This document shows, piece by piece, positions 36,590-45,483 of a stretch of DNA of 64,000 nucleotides. The position numbers and the translations under genes were made by a program. The notes under the pieces are model-generated. The model searched no databases. It was not told where the DNA came from and saw nothing but the letters and a program-made list of their open reading frames with translations. The stretch lies in the NCBI GenBank assembly GCA_031411495.1, contig JANOBD010000128.1, positions 60,423-124,422 of the forward strand. Reading direction: 5' to 3'. How positions within the stretch are numbered: position 1 is the stretch's first letter; every line of letters starts with the position of its first letter. Source of the DNA: JANOBD01 sp031411495 (GTDB lineage Bacteria > Planctomycetota > Phycisphaerae > Tepidisphaerales > Tepidisphaeraceae).

Positions 36590-38848
36590 ATGAGTCACGA
36601 TCTTGTTCGCCGACAACAACGCCCTTCGGGAGCGTCGCTGCCGGCTGCGGCTGAAAACCTCTGGGGCGCGCCTCAGAACAATCTCGCCCTGGGCATGGCC
36701 CCGGCGAGCAACGAAGTCCAGCCGCTGCAAGTCGTGCACCGCTCGCTGCGCGGACGGTACGGACTCGCGATCCTCCTTGCCGCGATCGGCGCCACTGTCG
36801 GCACCTTTCTGGGCTGGAGCTTCAACCAGCGCATCTATCGCGCCCGCGGCCTGGTGAAGATCAACCCGACCATCACCTGGGTGTCGGGCGAAAAGGACAA
36901 CACGCCCGAATACAGCCGCTACATGGCGTCGGAAGCGACGACCATCCGATCCACCGAGATCATCGAGGCCGCGCTGAAGAAGCCGGAATGGACCAACGTC
37001 GCCGGCGACAACACCATGCCCGTCGGCGCGTTCTTCGCCTCGCTGGCCGCGACCTACGTGACTAACTCGCAGGACATCCTGCTCACCTTCGATCACCCCA
37101 ACGACAAGATCGCTCAGGCCGCGCTCAAGGCGACCCTCGCCGCGTACACCGACTACCGCAACTCGCTCGGCGAAAATGGCCGCGAGATGCAGCGCGAGCA
37201 CTTGGAGATGCAGAAGAAGAAAGTTGAAGAGGACATCAAGTCCGCCGAGCTCGCGATCAACAACCTTCGCCGCGAGCATGAAAAGGGGAACATGGACAAG
37301 GTCGCCGAAATGAAAGGCGTCCGCGTCACCGACTACGAAAATCGAATCAGTGATGCGAAACTGCTCCTGCAGCAGATGGAAATGGTCCGCGACCAGGCCA
37401 AAGCCAACCCGCGGCCCGTCGCCGAGGCCGTTCTGAAGAATCGCGATCCGTTCTTCGCCCGGCTCCTGACCGAGCGGGAGAATTACGCCGCCGAGTTCCA
37501 GCGCCTTTCGACGACCCTCGGACCGAACAACCCCTCCGTCATCAAGCTGCAGAACCAGCTCAAGCTGCTCCAGGATCGCATCAACGACATGGCCAAGTCG
37601 ATGGCGTCGGAAGTGTTTGGTGTCGTGACACCCATCACGCCGAATGCGCAGCCCGTGGAAGTGAGCGAAGTCGCGATCGAATCGCTCAAGCAGACGATCG
37701 CGCTCAATGAACAGCAGGTCGAAGAGCTCCGCAAGGACCTCGGCGTGATCGACAACGCGCGGTTCACGATCGCCGAGCTGATGGACCAGATCGACACGAA
37801 CAAAAAGGCGCTCGTCGACATCGATGCCAAGCTCGACATCGCCCGCGCCCGCGAGCAGACGATCAACGCGCCGTTCATCACCCGCTACGACCCGGACACG
37901 GCCATCGCCAAGGACAAGCGCCCGACGATGGCGACCTTTGGCTTCGTCGTCGGCGCGGGCATCCCCGTCCTCGCGCTCGCGCTCTACGGCCTGTTCGATC
38001 GCCGCTTCCGTTACTCGGATGAGGCGACGCAGATGGGCGGAACGCGCGGCATCCCGCTGCTGGGTATCCTGCCCAACCTGCCGGACCGTTTGAGCGATCC
38101 TTCGCAGGCATCGGTCGCCGCTCACTGCGTGCATCAGATCCGCACGATGCTGCAGCTCAACTGCCTTTCGGAAACCTCGAGCGTTCTCTCGATCACCAGT
38201 TCCACCAGCGGCGATGGCAAGACGTCGCTCGCCTTGGCGCTGGGCCTGAGTTTTGCCGCTTCGGGAAGCCGCACGCTGCTGGTCGATACCGACCTCATCG
38301 GCGGCGGCCTAAGCGCGCGGCTCAACATCCGCGAAGCCGTCGGCATCAGTGAAGCGGTCGTCGCCCGCAACCCGATGGACATGGTCCGCGTCACCGACGT
38401 TAACGGCCTCTCGGTCCTGCCTGTCGGCAACACCGGCACGCAGAACGCCAGTTCGTTCAGTCCGACGGCCGTCCGCCGGATGATGACCGAGCTGCGCAAG
38501 CACTTCGACGTGATCATCGTCGACACGGGTCCGATCCTCGGTTCGATCGAAGCAACACCGGTCGTCGCTGCGTCCGATGCGGTCGTGCTCACCGTCTGCC
38601 GCACGCAGGACCGCTCGCTGGTTGAGAAGGCCATCTCGCAACTGCGAGCCGTCGGCGCGAACATCGCCGGCGTCGTCTTCAACCGCGCCAATGCCCGCGA
38701 CTTCGAGCGTTCGGTCAGTGGCATCAGCCTCCGGTCGGTCAGCCGCGCACAGGCGAACGGCCATTCGACGTCAGCCAATGGCGTCTACCAGGACAAGAAC
38801 ATCGGACCGCTCGTCCACTCGGTACGCGGGACGCGGGAGAACAACTGA
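36590..38848 (+). CDS. Polysaccharide co-polymerase/tyrosine autokinase (Wzc-type)
   Basis: This inner-membrane protein controls polymerisation and export of polysaccharide. A Wzz-type domain has TM1 near residues 55-72 (YGLAILLAAIGATVGTFLGW), a long periplasmic coiled coil at ~190-420, and TM2 near 445-465 (ATFGFVVGAGIPVLALALYG). The cytoplasmic BY-kinase domain has Walker A ITSSTSGDGKTSLALALG near 533, Walker A' TLLVDTDLIGGG near 563 and Walker B FDVIIVDTGPIL near 638. The C-terminus has only one Tyr rather than the tyrosine cluster of Wzc, so control by autophosphorylation may be reduced. An ATG with GGAG five bases upstream is chosen over a GTG two codons earlier. It lies 23 bases after the EpsI gene. 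Confidence 0.93.
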   Translation: MSHDLVRRQQRPSGASLPAAAENLWGAPQNNLALGMAPASNEVQPLQVVHRSLRGRYGLAILLAAIGATVGTFLGWSFNQRIYRARGLVKINPTITWVSGEKDNTPEYSRYMASEATTIRSTEIIEAALKKPEWTNVAGDNTMPVGAFFASLAATYVTNSQDILLTFDHPNDKIAQAALKATLAAYTDYRNSLGENGREMQREHLEMQKKKVEEDIKSAELAINNLRREHEKGNMDKVAEMKGVRVTDYENRISDAKLLLQQMEMVRDQAKANPRPVAEAVLKNRDPFFARLLTERENYAAEFQRLSTTLGPNNPSVIKLQNQLKLLQDRINDMAKSMASEVFGVVTPITPNAQPVEVSEVAIESLKQTIALNEQQVEELRKDLGVIDNARFTIAELMDQIDTNKKALVDIDAKLDIARAREQTINAPFITRYDPDTAIAKDKRPTMATFGFVVGAGIPVLALALYGLFDRRFRYSDEATQMGGTRGIPLLGILPNLPDRLSDPSQASVAAHCVHQIRTMLQLNCLSETSSVLSITSSTSGDGKTSLALALGLSFAASGSRTLLVDTDLIGGGLSARLNIREAVGISEAVVARNPMDMVRVTDVNGLSVLPVGNTGTQNASSFSPTAVRRMMTELRKHFDVIIVDTGPILGSIEATPVVAASDAVVLTVCRTQDRSLVEKAISQLRAVGANIAGVVFNRANARDFERSVSGISLRSVSRAQANGHSTSANGVYQDKNIGPLVHSVRGTRENN

Positions 38849-38855
38849 GTCTGAA

Positions 38856-38942
38856 TGCCGAGTGACGAATGACGAGTGCCGAATGACAGCGTTGTCAAAG
38901 GCGACTTCATTCGGCACTTGGCACTCGGCACTCGGCACTCAT
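38856..38942. repeat. Inverted word-repeat element before the sugar transferase gene
   Basis: The left arm is made of tandem variants of the words GAGTGACGAATGAC and GAGTGCCGAATGAC, the right arm of TTCGGCACT, TGGCACTCGGCACT and CGGCACTC. AGTGCCGAATGA at 38875-38886 has its exact reverse complement at 38907-38918, with a 20-base loop, and the outer words pair further. It fills the 96-base gap between the kinase gene and the sugar transferase gene and ends 3 bases before the latter's ATG, so a folded transcript would hide the start. Confidence 0.75.
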
Positions 38943-38944
38943 AC

Positions 38945-40375
38945 ATGGTCGTCGCCTCCACTAGCGTTTCCCCCACCCAGCCCCGCACGATTTGGGGCCT
39001 GGATGCCCTGCAGCTTCACACGCGCTACTGGGCGTCATTCGGAATCCAGGTGGTACGCCAGGGCGAGCCCAGCGAGATCGTGCCGCATGCCGAGCTTTAC
39101 CTGCTCACCGATCCGCGCTCGCTGCCGCTCTTTAAGATCAGCGACGTGATGGACGTGATGAACTGGGTCGGTCCGCAGGCGCTTTTCCTTCGCGTACACG
39201 ACACCCGCGAGCGAACCTATCGCGAACGCATCCTTACCGATCGCGGCGACCGTTTCGTGAAGTTCCAGCGCATTTACGAGTCGGCCGACCGGCTCGCGCG
39301 CGTCGTTCTCACACCCGAACGGGAAATCGCCCAGCTCTGGATGAGCTCGCCTGACCCGATCGCCGGCTGGCGTCGGATGCGCCACTTCGTGCGACGTCCC
39401 GAGCGCGCCGTGCTGAGCGTCAACGGCAACGTGTTCGACCGCACCAGCAACGAAGAGATCGCCGGCTTCATGCAGGCGCTCGTGAAGTGCTGGAAGCGCC
39501 CCGACTCGACCATCACCCGCGTGAAGAACGCGGTGCGCAGCAAGAACGTCTCGGTCTGGATCGATCCCGACGCGCAGGTAGATCCCAAGGCACGACTCAT
39601 CGGCAACGTGTGGGTCGGCGCCGGTCGACAACTGCTGGCAGATACGATCGTCGTCGGTCCCTCGATCGTCTGGGACGATCCGGCGAAGCGCCCGCAGATC
39701 GAAAACCTCGAATGGCTCACCATCGAACCGCTCGAGCCCATCGCCGAGCCGCAGCCTGCGAAAGTGAAGTCGAGCTACCGGCTTGCCAAGCGCATCTTCG
39801 ACATCAGCTTTGCGCTCCTGGCGATCCTTGGCACTCTGCCGCTCTGGCCGCTGATCATGCTGGCGATCTGGATCGAGGATGGCAGGCCGTTCTTCTTCGC
39901 GCATCGCCGCGAATCGATCGATGGCCGCGAGTTCGGTTGCCTGAAGTTCCGCTCGATGCGCAACGGAGCCGAGGCGGAAGTCGCAGGGCTGAAGGAAAAG
40001 AACAAGTCGGACGGCGCGCACGTCTTCATCGAAAACGACCCGCGCGTGACGCGCATCGGCCGATTCCTGCGCAAGAGCAATCTCGACGAGTTGCCGCAGT
40101 TCATCAACGTGCTTATCGGCGACATGTCGGTCGTCGGCCCGCGCCCGAGCCCGCGCAAGGAAAACCAGTTTGCGCCGGGCTGGCGCGAGGCGAGATTGTC
40201 GGTCAAGCCCGGAATCACCGGGCTCTGGCAGATCTCCCGCACCCGCCGTGCCGGCAGCGATTTCCAGGAGTGGATCAAGTACGACCTCGAATACGTCGAG
40301 AAGTGTTCGTTCTGGCTCGATCTGAAGATCCTCTTCAAGACCGTCGAGCAGATGCTGCTGAAGAAGTTCCAGTGA
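38945..40375 (+). CDS. Polyprenyl-phosphate sugar phosphotransferase with N-terminal beta-helix module
   Basis: The C-terminal ~200 residues are a bacterial sugar transferase (WbaP/PglC superfamily), which starts a repeat unit by placing sugar-1-phosphate on undecaprenyl phosphate. SSYRLAKRIFDISFALLAILG is the re-entrant/membrane helix, followed by RRESIDGREFGCLKFRSM, RIGRFLRKSNLDELPQFINVL, MSVVGPRPSPRKEN and VKPGITGLWQISRT. The first ~265 residues contain an alpha/beta region resembling the WecG-fusion's C-terminal module, then a left-handed beta-helix strip (VWIDPDAQVDPKARLIGNVWVG). The start is uncertain: a longer frame begins inside the inverted repeat, and no ribosome binding site is clear. 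Length from this start is 476 residues. Confidence 0.9.
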   Translation: MVVASTSVSPTQPRTIWGLDALQLHTRYWASFGIQVVRQGEPSEIVPHAELYLLTDPRSLPLFKISDVMDVMNWVGPQALFLRVHDTRERTYRERILTDRGDRFVKFQRIYESADRLARVVLTPEREIAQLWMSSPDPIAGWRRMRHFVRRPERAVLSVNGNVFDRTSNEEIAGFMQALVKCWKRPDSTITRVKNAVRSKNVSVWIDPDAQVDPKARLIGNVWVGAGRQLLADTIVVGPSIVWDDPAKRPQIENLEWLTIEPLEPIAEPQPAKVKSSYRLAKRIFDISFALLAILGTLPLWPLIMLAIWIEDGRPFFFAHRRESIDGREFGCLKFRSMRNGAEAEVAGLKEKNKSDGAHVFIENDPRVTRIGRFLRKSNLDELPQFINVLIGDMSVVGPRPSPRKENQFAPGWREARLSVKPGITGLWQISRTRRAGSDFQEWIKYDLEYVEKCSFWLDLKILFKTVEQMLLKKFQ

Positions 40376-40425
40376 GGGCGCCGCGCTTCCCAGCGGCTCA
40401 CGATTCGCCGTGAGGCAAGAGAGAC

Positions 40426-43400
40426 ATGAAGATTCGCCCTAAAACCGTGCATCGGCTCCTGATCCTTGCGACGGGCGCCATCATCGTATCGGGAACGATC
40501 GGTATCGCGTTCACGGCAAGGCGCTACGCACGAGAGTCGCAGATCGCTCAGGCGCGCTCGATCGGAATGAGCGCCTACGAGTCGCATGACTTCGGCCGTT
40601 CTCTTGAGAGCCTCAGCAAGTACATCCTCTCGCGCCCGAACGATGTCGAAGCGCTCTATGCGCTGGGCTGCGCGCGGATGGCAATGGAAACGCCGGGGCG
40701 CGAGTACCTGTTTGAAGCGCGGCTGCGCTTCACCCAGTTGCTTGCGATCGATCCCACTCATCTTCCCGCATCGTTGAAGCTGATGGAGGTCTACGACAAG
40801 ACGAACCAGGCAAGTGAGATGCTCGACCTTGCGGACAAGGTCCTGGCCCGCGCTGCCAATCAGCCGGACGCGATGCGATTTCGAGCCATTGCGCTCACCC
40901 GACTCAACAAGCCGACTGACGCTCGCGCCGCGTGGGCGGCGCTCGTGGCGGTGACGCCTGATGACGTCAATGCCCAGTCGCAGCTTCTCACCGCGATGCG
41001 CCAGGACGGCGTTGCCGCTGACGACGTGATCGCCTACGCAAAGAAGCTCGTCGACGCACATCCCGGCGACCCACGGTTCCGGATTCCCCTCGCGACCGCG
41101 CTTCGTGACGCCGGCCAGGATGATGAATCGCTAGCCGTGCTCCGCTCCCTCACCACGACCCCGCCTTCGGATCCGAATGCGGTTTTTGAACTGGTGACGA
41201 TGCTCGATCGAGCCCACGCGTTCGATGACGCGCAGCGCGTGCTGGAGCGTGCCGCCGACTCGCTGAAGTCGGCGATGCTCAGCGCCGCGCTGGTTCAGCG
41301 TGTGTGGCAAAGCGGCCGCGCCGACCAGGTGGTCGCGCTGACCGACAAGCTGATGAATGACGGGCGAGCCCAGCCGACCGTTCTCGCACTGCGGGCGCTG
41401 TCTCTGGCATCGCTGGATCGGCGCGCCGAGGCGCTGCGGATCGTTTCGCAGATCGCCGACGGCGGATCGGCGATCGAACGCGCGTGGAGCGACGCGCTGC
41501 GTGTCGAGTTCTCCACCACGCCGCTTTCGCCGCCCGAAAAGGTCGCTGCGCTCAGCAAGGCGCTGGGCCGCGACCCGAACAATGGCATTCTCTATACCTG
41601 GTTGGCGCGGGCGCTGATGCAGGTCGGCGAGGTCGATCAGGCGGCGCGCTGCTATCGCGAATCCGCGCAGCGCATGCCGAGCTGGCCGACGCCGTGCATC
41701 GAACTCGCACAGGCGATGCTCGGCGCGGGCCGCACCGACGAAGCCGTTCCGGCGGCGAAGGCGGCATATCTGCGCTCGCCGAACACGGCAGCGGTCCAGG
41801 TGCAGGTCGCCCGGGTCCGCTTCGCCACGCTCCTGCAGCAGTTCGATCCCGCCGAGCAGAAACTCCTCCTGCAATTCGTTTCTGAATTGCGCAAACAGCT
41901 TCCGGACGAGCCGACGCTCCTGCCCATCCACATCGCCTTGCTGGCCCGCGAACATCATGCCGACGAAGCGTCGAGATTGATCTCGACCGCGCTTGAGCGC
42001 AAGCCCGATGCGGCGTGTGTGTTCGCCCTTTACCAGGCGGATCATCAATATTCGCTCGGTCAGTCGCACGCGATCCTCGACTACGCGCAGTCCGCCTCGC
42101 GGATGTCCCCCGAGCTTCTGACCGCTCACGCGACACAGTTGATTGCCGACGGCCGGCCGGACGAGGCGTCGGCATTGGCAGCCTCGCTCTCCGAAAAAGC
42201 CGCAAGCTCTCCCACCGCAGCGCTCGCCGAAGCGCGGATCCGCTCGATGCTCGGCGAGAACAACGCCGCGTCAGTCTGGCGGCTGGCGGTCACGCGATTC
42301 CCGGATGACCTCTCGGTCCAGGTCGCCGCCCTTGACGAAGCCGGCGATCTCATCAACGACCGCGCGTTTCGGGAACAGCTGATCAACCGAGTGCGCGCGC
42401 TCACCGGCGATGACGGAATCTACTGGCAGATCGAGCAGGCCCGATTCCTCGCTTCCTCCGACAATCTCGAAGACGCGCGGCAGGCCCTCACGATCGCATC
42501 GGAACTGGTTCGCCGGCAGCCTTTGCGAACCGATCTGCGCGTGCTGCTGGGCCGCGTACTCACTCGCCTCGACAGTCGCGCCACCGCGCTCGAGCACCTG
42601 CGCACCGCGTACGATCAATCGCCTTCGAATCCGGCAATCGGGCTGGAACTGGTCGATGCGTTTTCGCAGCTCGGCCGGCTCGCGGATGCACAGTCAGTGC
42701 TGAAGCGCATCGCCGGCCTGGACATTGAAGACGTTCCGATGCGGAATCGACTGGCGCGAACACTGCTCGATAACGGGATGACCGGCGAGTTGATCGCGAT
42801 GCTCCAGCGGGCGCGCGAGCGACAGTTTCTGGACGATGCCGGAATGCTCTTGCTCGCCGAGACGCTCGCGGATGACGGACAATCCGCTGCGGCGGCGAAA
42901 CTGTACGATGAACTGCTCGCGAAGAGTCCGTCGCCGACAGCGCTCGCCGCGGGCGCGGCGTTCAAGCGGGAAACCGGCGACGCGACCGCTGCCGCCGCAC
43001 TTCTGAAGCGGATCGACAGTGCACCGGGTACACCGGCTGCGCGTCAATACGCGCTGGCGCGCTATCATGCGAAGTTCGGAGAGATCGAACCGGCGCGGCA
43101 AGCGTTTGGACGCGCCGTCGCCGAGCCCACTGCCGATGCGGCCCTCTTCCGCGACGCCATCGCGATGGAATGCACCGCCCGCAGCCTGGATCAGGCGCGG
43201 AAGCTGCTCGACCTCGGCGAGAGCAGGTTCCCAAATCACCCGCTATTCTTTCGCTCCAGAATCGAAATCGCCGCCATGGCCCTGGGTCCCGGCGACGCGA
43301 TGACGAAACTGATCGACCTCTTGTCCGCCGATCCGACAAACAAGGCAGAAGTCGACGCCTTGCGCGCCGTTGCCGACGCACAGAAGAGCGGCACGGTGAC

Positions 43401-44574
43401 GCCGGAAATGGCCGTGAAACTGGTTCAACTCGCCGACCGGTATCCGGCGGCGTTCGACCTGCAGCGCCAGGCGATCGCCGCCTGCGTTGCCGTGAACCAA
43501 GGCGGGCCGGCCGTTGCGATCGCGCATCGGCTCGTCGCCACTTCCTCATCCCGCGCCGACGTGCTGGAACTCGCGGCGCGAACCTTCGCCCGGTTCGGCC
43601 AATGGAATGGCGCTCGCAAAGCGGCGGAACAGTGGAAGACGATCGTTCCGGCCGCACCGCGCGGGCCAGACCTGCTCCTCGCCTCGATCGCGCAAGCCAG
43701 CGGAAAGCCGACGACATCTCTTCAGATCAGCGACGCGTATGTCTCCACTTTTGATCCGTCTCAGGATCTGGCGAGCATCGGGGCGCGGGCGGCCGCACTG
43801 ATCGATGTCGGCCAAGCCGACGAGTGCTTCTCGATGCTCCAGCCCTGGCTTGAAGCGAGTGCGGGCGTCCGCTCGATCTGGCTCACCTGCGCGATGCGGA
43901 CGCCAATCGAGCAGGCTACGGTTCGTCTGGAACAACTTGCTGCAAAGCTACCCGCAGACGCATCCGACGAGCGATTGCCGTTTGTGGTGGCGTGTCTTGA
44001 GGCGAGCGAACGCGGGGATAACCAGAACCTTGCCACCCTGGGCCTGAGAACGTTCGGTGCGACTCCCGAGAAATCCGAGCCTGCCGAGCAATCGTCGGTT
44101 CTTCATGCTGAGCTGCTTCGCGCCAGCGGAGATGTGGCCAAAGCCGAATCAGAGCTACGTCAGGCGCTGGTTCGCTTCCCGCAGAGCGGCCGAGCCCGCA
44201 ACTCGCTGGCTTACCTGCTGGTCTCTCAATCCCGCAACCTCGACGAAGCGTTGCAACTGGCATCGGAGGCGACGAAACTCTTGCCGAACCGCGCCAGTGT
44301 TCTGGATACCCAGGCGCGGGCGATGCTCGGCACCGGCGACTTGGCCGGGGCGTCGACCAGCTTTTCCGAAGCTTTGCGGCTGGAGCCTTCGTACCTCGAC
44401 GCGCTCGTCGGGCTCGCCTCGGTTCGCCATCTGCAGGGGAATGTCGCGGACGCGCAAGGGTTGATCGCGCGGGTCGATCAGTTGCTCGCGAACGATCCAG
44501 CTCGGTTCATCCCTGCTCATTTGCGCGGCGAACTTCGTCTATTGAGAGACGCGAGTAGCGGATCGCGCGACTAA
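40426..44574 (+). CDS. Very large membrane-anchored TPR protein of the exosortase/polysaccharide locus
   Basis: A signal anchor at residues 11-30 (LLILATGAIIVSGTIGIAF) is followed by ~1350 residues of helical TPR-like repeats in the periplasm, e.g. SMSAYESHDFGRSLESLSKYIL, VEALYALGCARMAMETPG, LARALMQVGEVDQAARCYRESAQ, AARTFARFGQWNGARKAAEQW and RNSLAYLLVSQSRNLDEALQLA. Its place resembles that of the PEP-CTERM-system TPR lipoproteins (PrsT-like) found beside exosortase genes, but here the anchor is a membrane helix, with no lipobox seen. It may scaffold the polysaccharide export or sorting machinery across the periplasm. It starts 50 bases after the sugar transferase gene. Repeat count is estimated above 25. 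Confidence 0.88.
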   Translation: MKIRPKTVHRLLILATGAIIVSGTIGIAFTARRYARESQIAQARSIGMSAYESHDFGRSLESLSKYILSRPNDVEALYALGCARMAMETPGREYLFEARLRFTQLLAIDPTHLPASLKLMEVYDKTNQASEMLDLADKVLARAANQPDAMRFRAIALTRLNKPTDARAAWAALVAVTPDDVNAQSQLLTAMRQDGVAADDVIAYAKKLVDAHPGDPRFRIPLATALRDAGQDDESLAVLRSLTTTPPSDPNAVFELVTMLDRAHAFDDAQRVLERAADSLKSAMLSAALVQRVWQSGRADQVVALTDKLMNDGRAQPTVLALRALSLASLDRRAEALRIVSQIADGGSAIERAWSDALRVEFSTTPLSPPEKVAALSKALGRDPNNGILYTWLARALMQVGEVDQAARCYRESAQRMPSWPTPCIELAQAMLGAGRTDEAVPAAKAAYLRSPNTAAVQVQVARVRFATLLQQFDPAEQKLLLQFVSELRKQLPDEPTLLPIHIALLAREHHADEASRLISTALERKPDAACVFALYQADHQYSLGQSHAILDYAQSASRMSPELLTAHATQLIADGRPDEASALAASLSEKAASSPTAALAEARIRSMLGENNAASVWRLAVTRFPDDLSVQVAALDEAGDLINDRAFREQLINRVRALTGDDGIYWQIEQARFLASSDNLEDARQALTIASELVRRQPLRTDLRVLLGRVLTRLDSRATALEHLRTAYDQSPSNPAIGLELVDAFSQLGRLADAQSVLKRIAGLDIEDVPMRNRLARTLLDNGMTGELIAMLQRARERQFLDDAGMLLLAETLADDGQSAAAAKLYDELLAKSPSPTALAAGAAFKRETGDATAAAALLKRIDSAPGTPAARQYALARYHAKFGEIEPARQAFGRAVAEPTADAALFRDAIAMECTARSLDQARKLLDLGESRFPNHPLFFRSRIEIAAMALGPGDAMTKLIDLLSADPTNKAEVDALRAVADAQKSGTVTPEMAVKLVQLADRYPAAFDLQRQAIAACVAVNQGGPAVAIAHRLVATSSSRADVLELAARTFARFGQWNGARKAAEQWKTIVPAAPRGPDLLLASIAQASGKPTTSLQISDAYVSTFDPSQDLASIGARAAALIDVGQADECFSMLQPWLEASAGVRSIWLTCAMRTPIEQATVRLEQLAAKLPADASDERLPFVVACLEASERGDNQNLATLGLRTFGATPEKSEPAEQSSVLHAELLRASGDVAKAESELRQALVRFPQSGRARNSLAYLLVSQSRNLDEALQLASEATKLLPNRASVLDTQARAMLGTGDLAGASTSFSEALRLEPSYLDALVGLASVRHLQGNVADAQGLIARVDQLLANDPARFIPAHLRGELRLLRDASSGSRD

Positions 44575-44824
44575 GTCGAAGGGCAATTTATCATTTTTTT
44601 GCCTAGACCCCTCCCGCCCGTCCGCTCACTTCAGGGCGTCGCACCGGCAAACTCCTCCCATCTTCCCGAATACGCCTCTCGCGGGCGCGGAACTCAGGAG
44701 AAATCCGATGCTAACCGCCGATGGCATCGGTAGTGTGCAACGCCGCTTCCCTGGAGGGGAGTATGAAAAGTCACGTCTCGCACGTCATTTGCAGGACACG
44801 GGCTTCGACGAAAGCGATAAGTGT

Positions 44825-45160
44825 ATGAGATCTATGTTCCGGGGCGGTTTGTTGCTGATTACGGCTGCGGTCATGACTGAAGTGACGCTCGCAGGTCCCG
44901 ATGTCGATTTTGCCGCCGACAACAGCCAGACCGCAATCATTGCCGATTTCGGGCCGAGATCGCCCGACTCGATTGACGTCAACAAGCTCCTGGCATCGCC
45001 TGCTTTTGCCGATCCGATGGCGAGCAGCGCGGACGCGGATCTCGCCGCCGGCGAGCACCCCATGATCCCACTCCCCTCACCATTGTTGGTCGGCTTCCCC
45101 ATCCTCGCGTTGGTGGCGATGTATGCCGTCCGAAAACAACGGGCGACGCGCCCCGCCTGA
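44825..45160 (+). CDS. Small secreted protein with Pro-Leu-Pro-Ser C-terminal tail, candidate sorting substrate
   Basis: The 111-residue product has a signal peptide (MRSMFRGGLLLITAAVMTEVTLAG), a short acidic, low-complexity middle, and a tail made of MIPLPSPLLVGFPILALVAMYAV followed by RKQRATR. A Pro-rich motif, one hydrophobic helix and a basic end is the layout of exosortase signals; PLPS variants resemble the VPLPA/IPLP-type tails rather than PEP. It lies directly after the exosortase locus on the same strand, 250 bases from the large TPR gene. It may be a dedicated local client. Alternatively it is a simple C-terminally anchored protein. The ATG at 44837 is another start; an upstream open frame is not supported. 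Confidence 0.65.
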   Translation: MRSMFRGGLLLITAAVMTEVTLAGPDVDFAADNSQTAIIADFGPRSPDSIDVNKLLASPAFADPMASSADADLAAGEHPMIPLPSPLLVGFPILALVAMYAVRKQRATRPA

Positions 45161-45161
45161 C

Positions 45162-45175
45162 GGTCGGGCCCGACC
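45162..45175. other. 14-base perfect palindrome in a 323-base gap
   Basis: GGTCGGGCCCGACC begins directly after the stop codon of the small secreted gene. With no loop it would form a cruciform or, as RNA, a dimer rather than a hairpin; it might still aid termination. The rest of the gap up to sucA contains no gene, and the stem-like stretches in it do not form a tRNA. Confidence 0.4.
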
Positions 45176-45483
45176 CCCTCGCCGCGCTACGAACCCGGGT
45201 CTTGTAGGTCCTCATAAGCCGTTGTGCGCTAACGGGTTCACGGGCTCGGCCTTTGCACGTCGATGACTTCCAACGCCTGTCGTTGTTTGTTACGTTCGCG
45301 GACGCAGCTACAATCATCAGCGCCCGTCGAAGGGTTTGCCACGCAGCCTCGATCCCGGCATCGGCCGAGCGGGGAATTGTGTCGAATCATCGCGACGAGC
45401 CGGAACATTCAGGTCTGGGAGTCGAAGTGACCCTTCGACAATCGACCGATCCTACAACGCGCCTGCGGCGCGGAGTCTTCTTC

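Noticed and set aside
38876..38944. Longer N-terminus of the sugar transferase
   Set aside because: The extra 23 codons lie inside the inverted word repeat and encode a low-complexity peptide; the start after the repeat is more plausible.
44725..44746. Sigma-54 promoter (TGGCAT ... TGTGCA) before the small secreted gene
   Set aside because: The distance between the GG and GC elements is two bases too long for a -24/-12 promoter.
45161..45483. tRNA or other structured RNA gene
   Set aside because: Stem-like pieces and a GGGTTCACGGG stretch are present, but no acceptor stem or T-loop sequence fits a tRNA cloverleaf.
45253..45483. 77-codon N-terminal extension of SucA
   Set aside because: It lacks similarity to E1 proteins and the inner ATG has GGAG at good spacing directly before the typical E2-binding segment.
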